Both the position numbers and the translations under genes were made by a program. This document shows, piece after piece, positions 1 through 9,447 of a stretch of 64,000 bases of DNA (positions within the stretch are counted from its first letter, which is position 1; each line of letters begins with the position of its first letter). The notes beneath the pieces are model-generated. The model saw nothing but the letters and a program-made list of their open reading frames with translations, was not told where the DNA came from and ran no database searches. Origin of the DNA: an uncultured Eubacteriales bacterium (GTDB lineage: Bacteria; Bacillota; Clostridia; Oscillospirales; CAG-272); assembly GCA_934402395.1 (NCBI GenBank), contig CAKRTQ010000012.1:1-64000 (forward strand), in the 5' to 3' direction.

Positions 1-606
1 GCGGTTGCCATCTATGAGCCGGTAAGAAAGCAGGGCAAGGACGGAAAGACCTATACCAACTTTGTCCGAAAGAATATGTTCGACATTTCCGACATCAAAG
101 ACCCGGAGCCGGATGTCCAGCCGACCTATACCGCGGCGGAAGCGGTGCAGGGACTCTTTGCCCACAAAGCCGTGGATGTACGGATGATTCCGGACTATCC
201 GAGCGACCGTCAGTTCGGGGCATTTTACGACGCAGAGGAGAACTGTGTGTATGCCAAGCGCGGTATGGGATACGAACAGATCTTTACCGATGTCGCAGTT
301 GCTTTGGCACACGCGGAAATGGCAAAGGACATTGAGGGATACCTGCCTGCGGAGCATCAGTTCGAAGCGCGGTGCGCGGCGTATGTGCTGGCAAAGAAAT
401 ACGGTGTTCCCACCAAGGCGGTGGAGATTGACCGTGTACCGGAGGAATACGGCGTGATGGACGCGGCTGGTATCCGTGAAAATCTTGCGAGGATCCATGA
501 CAGCGTGAAGAATATCAGCTCCGGAATGTATAAGGCGTTGGTCAAGGAAAAGGAACAGGAGGTGTCCCCAAAAGAGAAGTCGGGTAAAGGAGGTGATGCG
601 AGATGA
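1..606 (+). CDS. LtrC/ArdC-like conjugative-element protein, 3' part
   Basis: The reading frame is open from the first base, so the true start lies outside the window. The first visible residues (AVAIYEPVRKQG) resemble the end of the ArdC/LtrC single-strand DNA-binding N-domain. The C-terminal part, around DVAVALAHAEMAKD followed by FEARCAAYVLAKKYG, looks like the zinc-metallopeptidase-like domain of these proteins, but the usual HExxH is degenerate (ALAHAEM), so catalysis is doubtful. LtrC/ArdC-like proteins commonly sit just before the coupling ATPase in Tn1549-type elements, as here. The gene overlaps the next one by four bases. Its role in transfer or anti-restriction is inferred from family and position. 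Confidence 0.55.
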   Translation, partial: AVAIYEPVRKQGKDGKTYTNFVRKNMFDISDIKDPEPDVQPTYTAAEAVQGLFAHKAVDVRMIPDYPSDRQFGAFYDAEENCVYAKRGMGYEQIFTDVAVALAHAEMAKDIEGYLPAEHQFEARCAAYVLAKKYGVPTKAVEIDRVPEEYGVMDAAGIRENLARIHDSVKNISSGMYKALVKEKEQEVSPKEKSGKGGDAR

Positions 607-791
607 GGGAGAACACCTATCAGATTGAGGTCGGGGATTATGAGCGGCGCACACTCATCGGCATCCTTGCCGAGTGCCGCAATGAATGTCTGAAACGGGA
701 AACACCGACAGAGGATGTCAACAACCTGTTGGCAAAGGCATTGGACGCACCACTGAAAAAGAAGAAAGGGAAAGACCGGGATGAAAGATAA
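603..791 (+). CDS. Small hypothetical protein of conjugative element
   Basis: This 62-residue protein overlaps the preceding gene (ATGA) and runs 11 bases into the coupling-ATPase gene, so all three are probably translated together. It has a predicted helical middle and a very basic C-terminus (PLKKKKGKDRDER). I recognise no domain. Its fixed place between an LtrC-like gene and virD4 suggests an accessory role in the element. Function unknown. Confidence 0.6.
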   Translation: MRENTYQIEVGDYERRTLIGILAECRNECLKRETPTEDVNNLLAKALDAPLKKKKGKDRDER

Positions 792-2637
792 CCGAATCCT
801 GCGGTGGTGCGCCGTAGGACTTGGACTGATCGCGGTGATATGGGTATCGGTGCTGCTTGCACCGACAATCGGAGGAGGGCTTCCTTCCATGCTGCCAAAG
901 CTGGGGGAAGCCTTTTCCCACCCTATGCGACTGTCGTGGTGTGAGAGAACACCGGCTTGTATGCTGATTCTTACGGCAATTTACGGGTTTTCGCTTCTTA
1001 TCTACCACTATACGAAACCCAATTACCGCCGCCGCGTGGAACACGGTTCCGCCGAGTGGGGGGAAGCACAGAAGATCTCCAAGAAGTACAGCCAATCTCC
1101 ACGGGAGATGAACAAAATCCTGACGCAGAATGTGGAGATCGGGTATGACGCGCACAAGCATCGCCGAAATCTCAATACCCTTGTGGTCGGCGGTTCGGGT
1201 GCGGGCAAAACACGATTTTATGCCAAGCCGAATATCATGCAGGGCAATACCAGCTTTGTGGTGCTTGACCCAAAGGGAGAGATCCTGCGTGATACCGGAA
1301 AGCTGCTGGAAGCAAAGGGGTATGAAGTGAGGGTGCTTGATCTTATCAACATGGAGAAGTCCATGTGCTACAATCCGCTTCTCTACGCCGAGAGTGACAA
1401 CGATGTACAGCGGCTTGTGACCAATTTGTTTAAGGCAACAACCCCCAAGGGCAGTCAATCACAAGACCCGTTCTGGGATACAGCGGCGAGTATGTTGTTG
1501 ATGGCACTCATCTTTTATGTAAAAGCCAAGGCATACCCGAATCAGCAGACCTTTGGCAAGGTATTGGAGCTGCTTGCGGCGGGCGAGGTCAACGAGGAGG
1601 ACAGCAATCAGCAGAGCATACTCGACGAAATGTTCGGCGATCTCGCTGAGGAGTATCCGGGACATATCGCGCTGAAGTATTATACGGCTTATCGCGGCGG
1701 TGCGGCAAAAACGCTGAAATCCATTCAGATTACGCTTCAGGCAAGATTGGAGAAATTCAATCTGGAAAGCCTGAACCTGCTTTGCTCGGCAGATGAGCTT
1801 GACCTCAAAACATTGGGAACCAAAAAGGTGGCGCTGTTTGCCCTGATCCCCGATAACGACACGAGCTTCAATTTCCTTGTGTCGATGCTGTATACGCAGT
1901 TGTTTCAGCAACTGTTCAAGGTCGCGGACGGCGGGGGCGGCGCACTGCCTGTTCCTGTGCATTTTATGATGGACGAGTTCGCCAATGTTTCGCTTCCCGA
2001 TGACTTTGATAAAATTCTCTCGGTCATGCGTTCCCGCGGTGTATCGGTCAGCATTATCCTGCAAAACCTCGCGCAGCTCAAAGCTCTTTTTGAGAAGCAG
2101 TGGGAGTCCATTATCGGCAACTGTGACGAATTTGTCTATCTCGGAGGGAACGAGCAGAGCACGCACAAATATGTGTCTGAACTGCTCGGCAAAGCCACCA
2201 TCGACACGAATACCTACGGTAAAAGCGACGGTATGCGCGGAAATTTCTCCACCAACTATCAAAACACCGGGCGGGAGCTGATGACGCCGGATGAGGTGCG
2301 GCTGTTGGATAACCGGTACGCGATCCTGTTTATCCGCGGAGAACGCCCGGTTCTGGATTTCAAGTACGACCTGCTGAAGCACCCGAATCTGGCACTGACC
2401 GCAGACGGAGATCGGGCAAATGCGTATGAACACGGTGTCAGAAAGCCGGAGGGAGTTCGCGTTGAGGTTGTGGACATTTCGGCATACCCCGGCAAGACGG
2501 TCAAGGACTTTCCGGAAATTGATGCGTATATCGCGGACATGGAAGCCTTTGACGATGCAGACCTTGAGGTCTATCTGGAATTTTTGCAAAACGAAAGGAA
2601 CAAAGAGAATGAAAAACAAAAAGAAAATGCCTCTTAA
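781..2637 (+). CDS. VirD4/TraG-family type IV coupling ATPase
   Basis: The protein has 618 residues. Two membrane helices (about 8-30 and 58-77) are followed by a cytoplasmic ATPase with Walker A GGSGAGKT at about 137-144, the VirD4-type DPKGE motif near 160, and Walker B as FMMDEFAN near 397. A glutamine of the QNLAQL segment follows. Length and motif order match TraG/VirD4 coupling proteins, which bring relaxase-bound DNA to the type IV secretion channel and power its entry. It starts inside the preceding small gene and overlaps the Maff2-like gene at its end, typical of the transfer operon of Tn1549-like elements. No relaxase is visible in this window. Confidence 0.93.
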   Translation: MKDNRILRWCAVGLGLIAVIWVSVLLAPTIGGGLPSMLPKLGEAFSHPMRLSWCERTPACMLILTAIYGFSLLIYHYTKPNYRRRVEHGSAEWGEAQKISKKYSQSPREMNKILTQNVEIGYDAHKHRRNLNTLVVGGSGAGKTRFYAKPNIMQGNTSFVVLDPKGEILRDTGKLLEAKGYEVRVLDLINMEKSMCYNPLLYAESDNDVQRLVTNLFKATTPKGSQSQDPFWDTAASMLLMALIFYVKAKAYPNQQTFGKVLELLAAGEVNEEDSNQQSILDEMFGDLAEEYPGHIALKYYTAYRGGAAKTLKSIQITLQARLEKFNLESLNLLCSADELDLKTLGTKKVALFALIPDNDTSFNFLVSMLYTQLFQQLFKVADGGGGALPVPVHFMMDEFANVSLPDDFDKILSVMRSRGVSVSIILQNLAQLKALFEKQWESIIGNCDEFVYLGGNEQSTHKYVSELLGKATIDTNTYGKSDGMRGNFSTNYQNTGRELMTPDEVRLLDNRYAILFIRGERPVLDFKYDLLKHPNLALTADGDRANAYEHGVRKPEGVRVEVVDISAYPGKTVKDFPEIDAYIADMEAFDDADLEVYLEFLQNERNKENEKQKENAS

Positions 2638-2941
2638 GGCAAGAAAATTTCTGAAGGTGTGGGTGACGGCAGTGCTGGTCATCTTCGTGATCGGTGCCAT
2701 GGCACTGACCTGCTTTGCGGCGGAGGATGATCCGATTACGGTGGTCAACAACCTTTCCGACTTCATGTTCGGGCTTGTCCGCGCAGTCGGTATGATTATG
2801 CTCGGGTTTGCCGTTGTACAGATCGGGCTATCTCTCAAGAGTCACGACCCGTCGCAGAGAGCGAACGGTTTTCTGACACTTGCAGGCGGTGTGGTCATTA
2901 CTTTTGCTAAAGAAATTCTCAATCTGATTACGGGCGGCTGA
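2609..2941 (+). CDS. Maff2-like small membrane protein
   Basis: I chose the ATG at 2609, with AAAGGA upstream, giving 110 residues; it overlaps the end of the coupling-ATPase gene by 29 bases. A basic N-terminus precedes a hydrophobic segment ending in TCFAAEDD, which could be a signal peptide or first membrane helix. A second hydrophobic segment (FGLVRAVGMIMLGFAVVQIG) and a third near the C-terminus follow. Small multi-helix proteins of the Maff2 family occupy this slot between virD4 and trbL in Firmicute elements. A VirB2/TrbC-like channel or pilus role is inference. Confidence 0.65.
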   Translation: MKNKKKMPLKARKFLKVWVTAVLVIFVIGAMALTCFAAEDDPITVVNNLSDFMFGLVRAVGMIMLGFAVVQIGLSLKSHDPSQRANGFLTLAGGVVITFAKEILNLITGG

Positions 2942-2964
2942 TGCCCGTATGAGGAGGTGCGGGA

Positions 2965-3801
2965 ATGAGTAACAATTGGATCGTTGAGAATATCCAAAAC
3001 GCCCTCGACATCTGGAACGACAAACTGAACGAGATATGGCGGCTGCTTTCGCAGTCGCCTACCGAGTTCAAGGGCGGCACCGTGTGGAATGTCATGGTGA
3101 ACATCAACGGGACGCTCAAAGCAGTTGGTTATGCGCTTTTAGTGCTGTTCTTTCTGATGGGAATCATGAAGCATTACAATTCCATGCAGAAGATCAAGCG
3201 CCCGGAACAGGCACTCAAGCTGTTTATCCGGTTTGTGCTTGCGAAAGCGGCGGTCACATGGGGGCTGGATCTGATGATGGCAATGTTTACGATTGTACAG
3301 GGCATCATTTCTAAAATTATGGCTTCCTCCGGCATTGGCGGCAGAAGCGGAATCTATCTGCCGGGTGAGATGATAAAGACCATAGAGGATTGCGGCTTTT
3401 GGGAGAGCATTCCGCTGTGGGCAGTAACGCTGATCGGCAGTCTGCTGATTTGGGTGTTGTCCTTTATCCTGATTCTCACGGTGTACGGGCGGATGTTCAA
3501 GCTCTTTATGTATGCCGCAATCGCGCCGATTCCGCTGTCGTCGTTTGCAGGGGAGGAGACGGGGAACATCGGCAAGAGCTTTCTGAAATCCTTTGCCGGC
3601 GTATGTCTGGAGGGCGCAATCATCGTGCTTGCCTGCGTCATCTATTCGCTGTTTGCGTCAGCTCCGCCGTCTGTCAGTACCGGTGCCTCGGCAATTACGC
3701 AGGTCTGGACTTATGTCGGGGAAATCGTATTCAATATGCTTGTACTTGTCGGGACAGTGAAGCTGTCGGATCAGGTTGTGAGTAAGATGTTGGGGATATA
3801 A
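2965..3801 (+). CDS. VirB6/TrbL-like inner-membrane channel protein
   Basis: This 278-residue protein starts at an ATG preceded by GAGGAGGTGCGGG, an almost ideal ribosome site. At least five hydrophobic helices are visible (about 48-66, 85-105, 145-175, 195-225 and 245-265), separated by short loops. It lies directly after the Maff2-like gene and before a foreign ATPase, then prgI and virB4, so it fits the polytopic VirB6/TrbL subunit of Gram-positive type IV machines. That family forms the inner-membrane part of the channel. Sequence identity between such proteins is low, so the call rests on topology and gene order. Confidence 0.75.
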   Translation: MSNNWIVENIQNALDIWNDKLNEIWRLLSQSPTEFKGGTVWNVMVNINGTLKAVGYALLVLFFLMGIMKHYNSMQKIKRPEQALKLFIRFVLAKAAVTWGLDLMMAMFTIVQGIISKIMASSGIGGRSGIYLPGEMIKTIEDCGFWESIPLWAVTLIGSLLIWVLSFILILTVYGRMFKLFMYAAIAPIPLSSFAGEETGNIGKSFLKSFAGVCLEGAIIVLACVIYSLFASAPPSVSTGASAITQVWTYVGEIVFNMLVLVGTVKLSDQVVSKMLGI

Positions 3802-3845
3802 TTGCGGAATTTTAGTGATATAGCACAGAACTTTCGGATATACTA

Positions 3846-3874
3846 TTGACGACGAGCTAAATTTATGATATAAT
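3846..3874 (+). promoter_or_regulatory. Sigma-A promoter of the first DUF4143 ATPase
   Basis: TTGACG (3846-3851) and TATAAT (3869-3874) are separated by exactly 17 bases. A strong ribosome site (AAAGGAG, 3913-3919) follows. The promoter lies inside the type IV secretion operon and serves only the inserted ATPase gene. Confidence 0.85.
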
Positions 3875-3927
3875 CGGAATCGGAAATAGCGTGATGTGAC
3901 ACACAGATTCCGAAAGGAGATGCAATT

Positions 3928-5229
3928 GTGATAGAGCAAAAGAAGATTGAACGGGAAGCATACCTGAAAAAGTTGATTGCCAAGCGTGACAACGGACTGG
4001 TCAAGGTGATCACGGGTGTGCGAAGATGCGGCAAATCCTATCTGCTGTTTACGCTGTATCGGCAGTACCTTTTGGAGTGCGGTGTTGCCGAAGAGCAGGT
4101 CGTCAGCCTTGCGCTGGATAATGCCCTGAATGCAAAATACCGGGATCCGATGGCGCTTGCAGAATATTTGGAAGCGCACACACCGGCAAACGGAAATCGG
4201 TACTATGTGCTTCTTGATGAAATTCAGTATGTCGGCAAAAAGAAAATTCAGGAGAATCCGGAGATTCTGATCTCCTTTTACGATGTCCTCAATTCTCTCT
4301 TGCAAAAAGGAAATGCGGACATTTATGTGACTGGAAGCAATTCCAAAATGCTGTCCAGCGATATTGCTACGGAATTCCGTGGCAGAGGAGACGAGCTTCA
4401 CATCCGTCCGCTATCCTTTTCGGAGTTCTATTCCTTCCGTGGCGGGGATAAAACGGATGCATTTTCGGAGTATCTGACCTATGGCGGACTTCCGATGACC
4501 GCCTTTCAGAATGACCCTGCGGAAAAGAAAAAATACCTGTCGGATCTGTTCCGCGAAACCTACCTGAAGGATATTCTGGAGCGGCACAATATAGCCTTTC
4601 CGGAATCTCTTGCGCTGATTGCAGATGAGCTTTGTTCGGCGGTTGGTTCTCTCACCAATGCAAGCAAAATTGCGGACACTCTGATGACGGTAAGACAGAC
4701 AAAAATCGACAGTGAGACGGTCGGGACTTACCTTGGATATCTGACCGAGGCATATCTGTTTGATCGCTCCGACCGCTACGATGTCAAGGGAAGAAAATAC
4801 TTTTCCTACCCAAGCAAGTACTATTGTGTAGATACCGGACTGCGGAATGCTCGACTGAATTTCCGGCAACTGGAAGAAACGCATCTGATGGAAAATGTGA
4901 TCTTCAACGAGCTTTCCGGTCGGGGGCATTCGGTGGATGTCGGCGTGGTGGAAACAATTGATCAATTGGGCGAAAAGAGAATGCGCAGGACCTACGAGAT
5001 TGATTTTGTCGTCAATGCGGAAACCGCAGGGGAGAAATATTATATCCAGTCTGCTCTGAATCTCGACACGCCGGAAAAGACGGCGCAGGAGATTCGCCCG
5101 TTTCTGAAAATACGGAATGATTTTACGCGCCGGATCGTCATTACGAAATCAACCATGCCTGCGTGGACAGACGAATACGGGATTCTGCATCTCGGAATTT
5201 ACGATTTTCTGCTGCGGGAAACATTTTGA
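3928..5229 (+). CDS. AAA ATPase with C-terminal DUF4143
   Basis: Start is GTG at 3928, eight bases after AAAGGAG. The 433-residue protein carries a P-loop GVRRCGKS at about 30-37, Walker B YVLLDEIQY near 95, and a sensor-like TGSNS at about 138. A DUF4143-type C-terminal half has a nuclease-fold-like strand (YEIDFVVNAETAGEKYYIQ). This is the classic arrangement of the archaeo-eukaryotic-like AAA_14/DUF4143 family, whose function is unsettled. The gene sits between trbL and prgI but has its own sigma-A promoter and a terminator, so it is cargo inserted into the transfer operon. A related gene lies after virB4. Confidence 0.9.
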   Translation: MIEQKKIEREAYLKKLIAKRDNGLVKVITGVRRCGKSYLLFTLYRQYLLECGVAEEQVVSLALDNALNAKYRDPMALAEYLEAHTPANGNRYYVLLDEIQYVGKKKIQENPEILISFYDVLNSLLQKGNADIYVTGSNSKMLSSDIATEFRGRGDELHIRPLSFSEFYSFRGGDKTDAFSEYLTYGGLPMTAFQNDPAEKKKYLSDLFRETYLKDILERHNIAFPESLALIADELCSAVGSLTNASKIADTLMTVRQTKIDSETVGTYLGYLTEAYLFDRSDRYDVKGRKYFSYPSKYYCVDTGLRNARLNFRQLEETHLMENVIFNELSGRGHSVDVGVVETIDQLGEKRMRRTYEIDFVVNAETAGEKYYIQSALNLDTPEKTAQEIRPFLKIRNDFTRRIVITKSTMPAWTDEYGILHLGIYDFLLRETF

Positions 5230-5280
5230 GCATGACACCGACGCACAACTAAAGTAAACCAATTAAACGAATATGGAATG

Positions 5281-5320
5281 AAAGAAAGTCGTTATCTATG
5301 AGATAGCGGCTTTCTTTTTT
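5281..5320 (+). terminator. Terminator after DUF4143 ATPase
   Basis: A long hairpin, AAAGAAAGTCGTTATCT pairing with AGATAGCGGCTTTCTTT around an ATG loop, is followed by further T residues. It ends the cargo gene ten bases before the prgI start codon, so prgI and virB4 need read-through or another promoter. Confidence 0.8.
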
Positions 5321-5329
5321 GGAGAAACG

Positions 5330-5662
5330 ATGGAAATTAAAATCAACAAAGAAATCAAGGAATACACCGAAACAATGTTTTTCGGCTTATCGGTGCGGCA
5401 GTTCATTTTCGCCCTGCTTGCCTGCGGTGCGGCGGTTGGCATCTATTTCGGATGCCGTTCCTTTCTGGGAACGGAAACGCTTTCATGGCTTTGCATGGTG
5501 GGAGCCGCACCCTTGGCGGCTCTCGGCTTTATCCGATACAACGGTATGACAGCCGAGCAGTTGGTACGGGCATGGTTTCGCTCAGAGGTGCGGATGCCGC
5601 GCAGACTGTTGTTTCGGGGAACAAATACGCTCGTAAGAGCAGAAAAGAGAGGAAACAAATGA
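5330..5662 (+). CDS. PrgI-family type IV secretion membrane protein
   Basis: This 110-residue protein starts with MEIKINKEIKEYTETMFFGLSVRQ, the typical opening of PrgI proteins. Two adjacent membrane helices follow (about 26-45 and 50-70), with a basic cytoplasmic tail. PrgI is the small partner of VirB4 in Firmicute conjugation systems (VirB3-like). The stop codon overlaps the virB4 start (ATGA), so the two are translationally coupled. The position right after an inserted ATPase and its terminator is unusual for this normally uninterrupted operon. Confidence 0.88.
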   Translation: MEIKINKEIKEYTETMFFGLSVRQFIFALLACGAAVGIYFGCRSFLGTETLSWLCMVGAAPLAALGFIRYNGMTAEQLVRAWFRSEVRMPRRLLFRGTNTLVRAEKRGNK

Positions 5663-7983
5663 GCTTTTTCGGGCATAAACAGAAAACGGTGGAACCGGAT
5701 GTTATCCCGACCACCGTGGAACAGGCAATTCCCATCCGCGATGTATGCGAGGATGGGATTTTTCTTGTAGGGCGGAATCTTTGGTCAAAAACCTACCGTT
5801 TTACCGATGTCAATTACGCAACGGCTTCCAAGGAGGATAAGGAGGGGATGTTCTTTGCCTACTCCGAAATTCTGAATACCTTTGACGCCGGAGCTATGAC
5901 CAAGATTACGGTCAACAACCGACGACTGAATCAGACCAAGTTCCGCGAGAACAATATGCTGGAGCTTCAGGGCGATTCGCTTGATAAATACCGCAACGAA
6001 TACAACCGTATTCTCGCGGGCAATGCCAATCTGTCAAACGGCATTACACAGGACAAGTACCTGACGGTTGCGGTAGAAAAGAAAACGGAGGAAGAAGCGC
6101 GGGCGTATTTCAACCGTATCTCTGTCGAATTTGCGGCGTTGTTCGCAAAGCTCGGCTCAAAATTTGAGGAGGTCACAGTGGAAGAAAAACTCCGCATCCT
6201 CTTTGACTTCTATCACAGAGGTCAGGAAGATGACTTCCGGTATAACCGGGAACTGACGAGAAAAAGAGGGCACAGCTTCAAGGATGCCATTGCACCGGAC
6301 TGCCTGGAATTCCGTACCGACTATTTCAAAATGGACGGGCGATACGGCAGAGTACTGTATCTGCGCGACTATGCCAATTTCATCAAGGATAGCTTCATCG
6401 CGGAGCTGACCGACATCGACCGAGGTATGATCCTTTCTATTGATGCAAGCCCCATTACGACCGAGGCGGCAGTAAAACTCGGTGAGAACAAGCTGCTTTC
6501 GGTGGAAACCAACATTTCCAATTGGCAAAGAAAGCAGAACAGCAACAATAACTTTTCCGCTACCGTTCCGTATGACATGGAGCGTCAGCGTGAGGAAAGC
6601 CGTGAATTTCTCAATGATCTGGTAGCCCGCGATCAGCGCATGATCCCGGCGCTCATTACGCTGGTGCATACGGCAGATACCAAGGAGCAGCTTGACGCGG
6701 ATACCGAATCCATCCGGCAGTGTGCGAGAAAGCACCTGTGTTCTCTGAATATCCTCCGCTGGCAGCAGCTTGAGGGGCTGAATACGGTTTTGCCTTACGG
6801 CGCACCGAAGCTGGACATTCGCAGAACACTGACGACCGAAAGTCTTGCGGTGTTTATGCCGTTTCGGGTGCAGGAGGTCTGTCATACGGGCGGAATTTAT
6901 TATGCCAATAATGCGATTTCAAAGAACCTGATTATGATCAACCGCGCGGAACTGCTCAACGGCAACAGCCTCATTACCGGTGTTTCCGGTTCGGGTAAGT
7001 CGATTCTGGCAAAGCAGGAGATTATTAACCTGTACCTGTCGGATAAGGACGCAGATATTATCATCATCGACCCGGAGCGCGAGTATGGCAAGATTATGGA
7101 TGCTTTCGGGGGAGAGAACATTGAAATCTCGGCAACGAGCAAGAATCATATCAATGCCATGGACATCAATATGGACTATGCCGACGGGCAAAACCCCGTT
7201 ACGCTGAAATCCGAGTATATGCTGTCCCTGTGTGAGCAGGCGGTATGCGATCTCGGACCGAAGCAAAAGTCACTCATTGACCGCTGTACGGCAAATCTGC
7301 TGAACGGATATATGCGAAGCGGCTTTTGCGGCAAGGCACCGACGCTGAAAGATTTCTGCGAAGAACTCAAAGCACAGCTGGAACCCGAAGCAAAGGATAT
7401 TGCGCTGTCGCTGGAACTCTTTACAAGCGGCAGTCTTGATACCTTTGCGGGTGAAACCAATGTGGATACCAAGAACCGCCTGATCTGCTATGACATCCAC
7501 GATCTCGGCAGAGCCTTGATGCCTATCGGAATGCTTGTGGTGCTCGATAATATCCTCAATCGAATCACTGCAAACAAGGCGCGGGGCAGAAAGACCTATA
7601 TCTTTATCGACGAAATCTATCTCCTTTTCAAGCATGAATACTCGGCGAACTTTTTGTTCACGCTTTGGAAGCGTGTCCGTAAGTACGGTGCGTTCATTAC
7701 GGGCATTACGCAAAATGTCGAGGATCTTCTGCAAAGCCATACAGCAAGAACCATGCTGGCAAACTCCGAGCTTGTGGTCATGCTGAATCAGGCGGCAACC
7801 GACCGCGAAGAGCTGGCAAGTCTGATGGGAATTTCGGATTTACAGAGGGGGTATATCACGAATGTAGATGCAGGACACGGGCTTGTCAAGATCGGTGGGG
7901 CGTTGGTGCCTTTCGTAAACAAGGTGCCGAAGGATACCAAACGCTATTCCTTGATGACGACCCGATTCAATGAAAACTTGTAA
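5659..7983 (+). CDS. VirB4/TrbE-family conjugation ATPase
   Basis: The start is ATG 5659, with GAGAGGAAAC upstream and overlap with the prgI stop, giving 774 residues; an upstream in-frame extension lies inside prgI and is rejected. The N-terminal half is the CagE/TrbE/VirB-like region. The C-terminal half is a RecA-like ATPase with Walker A GVSGSGKS near 440 and Walker B YIFIDEIYLLF near 650, followed by the conserved TGITQNVEDLL segment. VirB4 is the universal ATPase that energises type IV channel assembly and transport. Length and motifs are complete, so this gene looks intact even though the element downstream is truncated. Confidence 0.95.
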   Translation: MSFFGHKQKTVEPDVIPTTVEQAIPIRDVCEDGIFLVGRNLWSKTYRFTDVNYATASKEDKEGMFFAYSEILNTFDAGAMTKITVNNRRLNQTKFRENNMLELQGDSLDKYRNEYNRILAGNANLSNGITQDKYLTVAVEKKTEEEARAYFNRISVEFAALFAKLGSKFEEVTVEEKLRILFDFYHRGQEDDFRYNRELTRKRGHSFKDAIAPDCLEFRTDYFKMDGRYGRVLYLRDYANFIKDSFIAELTDIDRGMILSIDASPITTEAAVKLGENKLLSVETNISNWQRKQNSNNNFSATVPYDMERQREESREFLNDLVARDQRMIPALITLVHTADTKEQLDADTESIRQCARKHLCSLNILRWQQLEGLNTVLPYGAPKLDIRRTLTTESLAVFMPFRVQEVCHTGGIYYANNAISKNLIMINRAELLNGNSLITGVSGSGKSILAKQEIINLYLSDKDADIIIIDPEREYGKIMDAFGGENIEISATSKNHINAMDINMDYADGQNPVTLKSEYMLSLCEQAVCDLGPKQKSLIDRCTANLLNGYMRSGFCGKAPTLKDFCEELKAQLEPEAKDIALSLELFTSGSLDTFAGETNVDTKNRLICYDIHDLGRALMPIGMLVVLDNILNRITANKARGRKTYIFIDEIYLLFKHEYSANFLFTLWKRVRKYGAFITGITQNVEDLLQSHTARTMLANSELVVMLNQAATDREELASLMGISDLQRGYITNVDAGHGLVKIGGALVPFVNKVPKDTKRYSLMTTRFNENL

Positions 7984-8030
7984 GGTTAATTGATACAGCG
8001 ATATTTGAGGCAAATAAACGGCTCGTTAAA

Positions 8031-8100
8031 GGGGTATAATATTGTGAATAAAGAAAATATACCCCGATAACTTGACAAAACGATGCTTTTATGGTATACT
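8031..8100 (+). promoter_or_regulatory. Promoter and inverted repeat before second DUF4143 ATPase
   Basis: A perfect promoter, TTGACA (8072-8077) to TATACT (8095-8100) with a 17-base spacer, serves the second ATPase. Just upstream lies a perfect inverted repeat, GGGGTATA (8031-8038) and TATACCCC (8058-8065), whose role (operator or insertion boundary) is unknown. Confidence 0.8.
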
Positions 8101-8125
8101 GTTATCGGAAACGGAGGGTGTTATT

Positions 8126-9376
8126 ATGCGTCAAAATTATAGCGAAAACCTGTTTCGCAGAGAAAAATATCTCGGTAAACTGCGCGGCTTTTATCATGAA
8201 GGGGAAATTATCAAGGTCATAACCGGTGTCAGAAGATGCGGTAAATCTTCCATCATGAAAATGATTATCGCCGAGATGATTGCGCAGGGCGTTGCCGAAG
8301 ATCATATTCTTTACTTTCACTTGGATAAGAGACCGTATGCAGGAGTCAAAAAGCCGGAAGAGTTGGATAAGCTGATTGAAGAAAACAGTCATGTAGAAGG
8401 CATGAAATACCTGTTCATTGACGAAATTCAGAATGTCAGGGATTTTGAAACTGTTATCAATTCGTGGAGAGAGGAAGGGGATTTCTCTATATTTCTGACT
8501 GGCTCCAATTCTTATCTTCTGAGCGGAGAGCTTGCGACCAAGCTGACCGGACGGTATCTGGAATTCAACATTCTCCCCTTGACTTTGGACGAATATGTCG
8601 GTATCAAGCGCTTTTTCGGGAAGTCTATTCCGACCGACCCACAGACGCTTCTTTCGGAATATATTCTGGAAGGTGGATTTCCGTATGCCGCTAAACTGGA
8701 TACGCAGGCAGACAGGAGAGCTTATGTAACGGGATTAATTGACGAGATATTCCAAAAAGATATCAGCAGAAGGGTGAAAATTAAAAACAGAGCTGTATTT
8801 GATGCGGTCATGAAGTATATCATCAATAATTTTGGCTCTACCACGAGTATTGATAATATTGTGGAGGAATTCCAAAAGAAACGCGTGTCGGTCAAGCGGG
8901 AAACCGTGAGCCGATATATCAAAGCATTGGAAAGTGCTAAAATTATATCGGAATGTGACAGGTTCGATATGAAATCCAAGAAATCGCTTCGCGGAGAAAA
9001 GAAATACTATCTTTCCGATCTGTCTTTCTATTTTGCGATGAATACGGATAACAGAATCAACTACGGACCGGCTCTTGAAAATATTGTTTACAACTATGCT
9101 TTCGGCAAGGGCTACAGAATCAGTGTCGGAAGAATCGGAAAGCTGGAGTGTGATTTTATTCTCCGTGATGACCAACTGAATTATGCGTATGTTCAGGTCG
9201 CATACACGATATTGGAGAGCAAAGCAACAGAGGACAGAGAGTACAGAAGTCTTGAAGCGATTACGTGGGATAATTATCCACGATATATCATGACAACCGA
9301 TAAAATGATACAGCATAGGAACGGAATCCGACACGAGAATATTGTTGACTTTATCATGAATGACAAAACATTTTGA
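8126..9376 (+). CDS. AAA ATPase with C-terminal DUF4143, second copy
   Basis: The ATG at 8126 follows GGAGGG at 8 bases; an earlier TTG in frame falls on the promoter -35 box and is rejected. The 416-residue product has the P-loop GVRRCGKS near 34-41, Walker B YLFIDEIQNV, the TGSNS sensor-like motif and a DUF4143-like C-terminus (LECDFILRDD). It shares architecture with the gene at 3928, but the two differ over most of their length, so they are distant relatives, not a recent duplication. It has its own promoter and terminator and lies directly after virB4. Its biological role is unknown. Confidence 0.9.
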   Translation: MRQNYSENLFRREKYLGKLRGFYHEGEIIKVITGVRRCGKSSIMKMIIAEMIAQGVAEDHILYFHLDKRPYAGVKKPEELDKLIEENSHVEGMKYLFIDEIQNVRDFETVINSWREEGDFSIFLTGSNSYLLSGELATKLTGRYLEFNILPLTLDEYVGIKRFFGKSIPTDPQTLLSEYILEGGFPYAAKLDTQADRRAYVTGLIDEIFQKDISRRVKIKNRAVFDAVMKYIINNFGSTTSIDNIVEEFQKKRVSVKRETVSRYIKALESAKIISECDRFDMKSKKSLRGEKKYYLSDLSFYFAMNTDNRINYGPALENIVYNYAFGKGYRISVGRIGKLECDFILRDDQLNYAYVQVAYTILESKATEDREYRSLEAITWDNYPRYIMTTDKMIQHRNGIRHENIVDFIMNDKTF

Positions 9377-9391
9377 AAATAATGCGACCGG

Positions 9392-9422
9392 AAAAGGGCA
9401 GGTGGAAAAGACCTGTCCTTTT
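9392..9422 (+). terminator. Terminator of second DUF4143 ATPase
   Basis: A 12-base-pair stem (AAAAGGGCAGGT with ACCTGTCCTTTT, one G-T pair) is followed by T residues, 15 bases after the stop codon. Confidence 0.8.
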
Positions 9423-9447
9423 TTATGCCTAAAAGGACGAAGAAGAA

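Noticed and set aside
1459..2838. 459-codon frame on the minus strand
   Set aside because: It is antisense to the VirD4 gene and has no recognisable domain; the sense frame carries Walker motifs.
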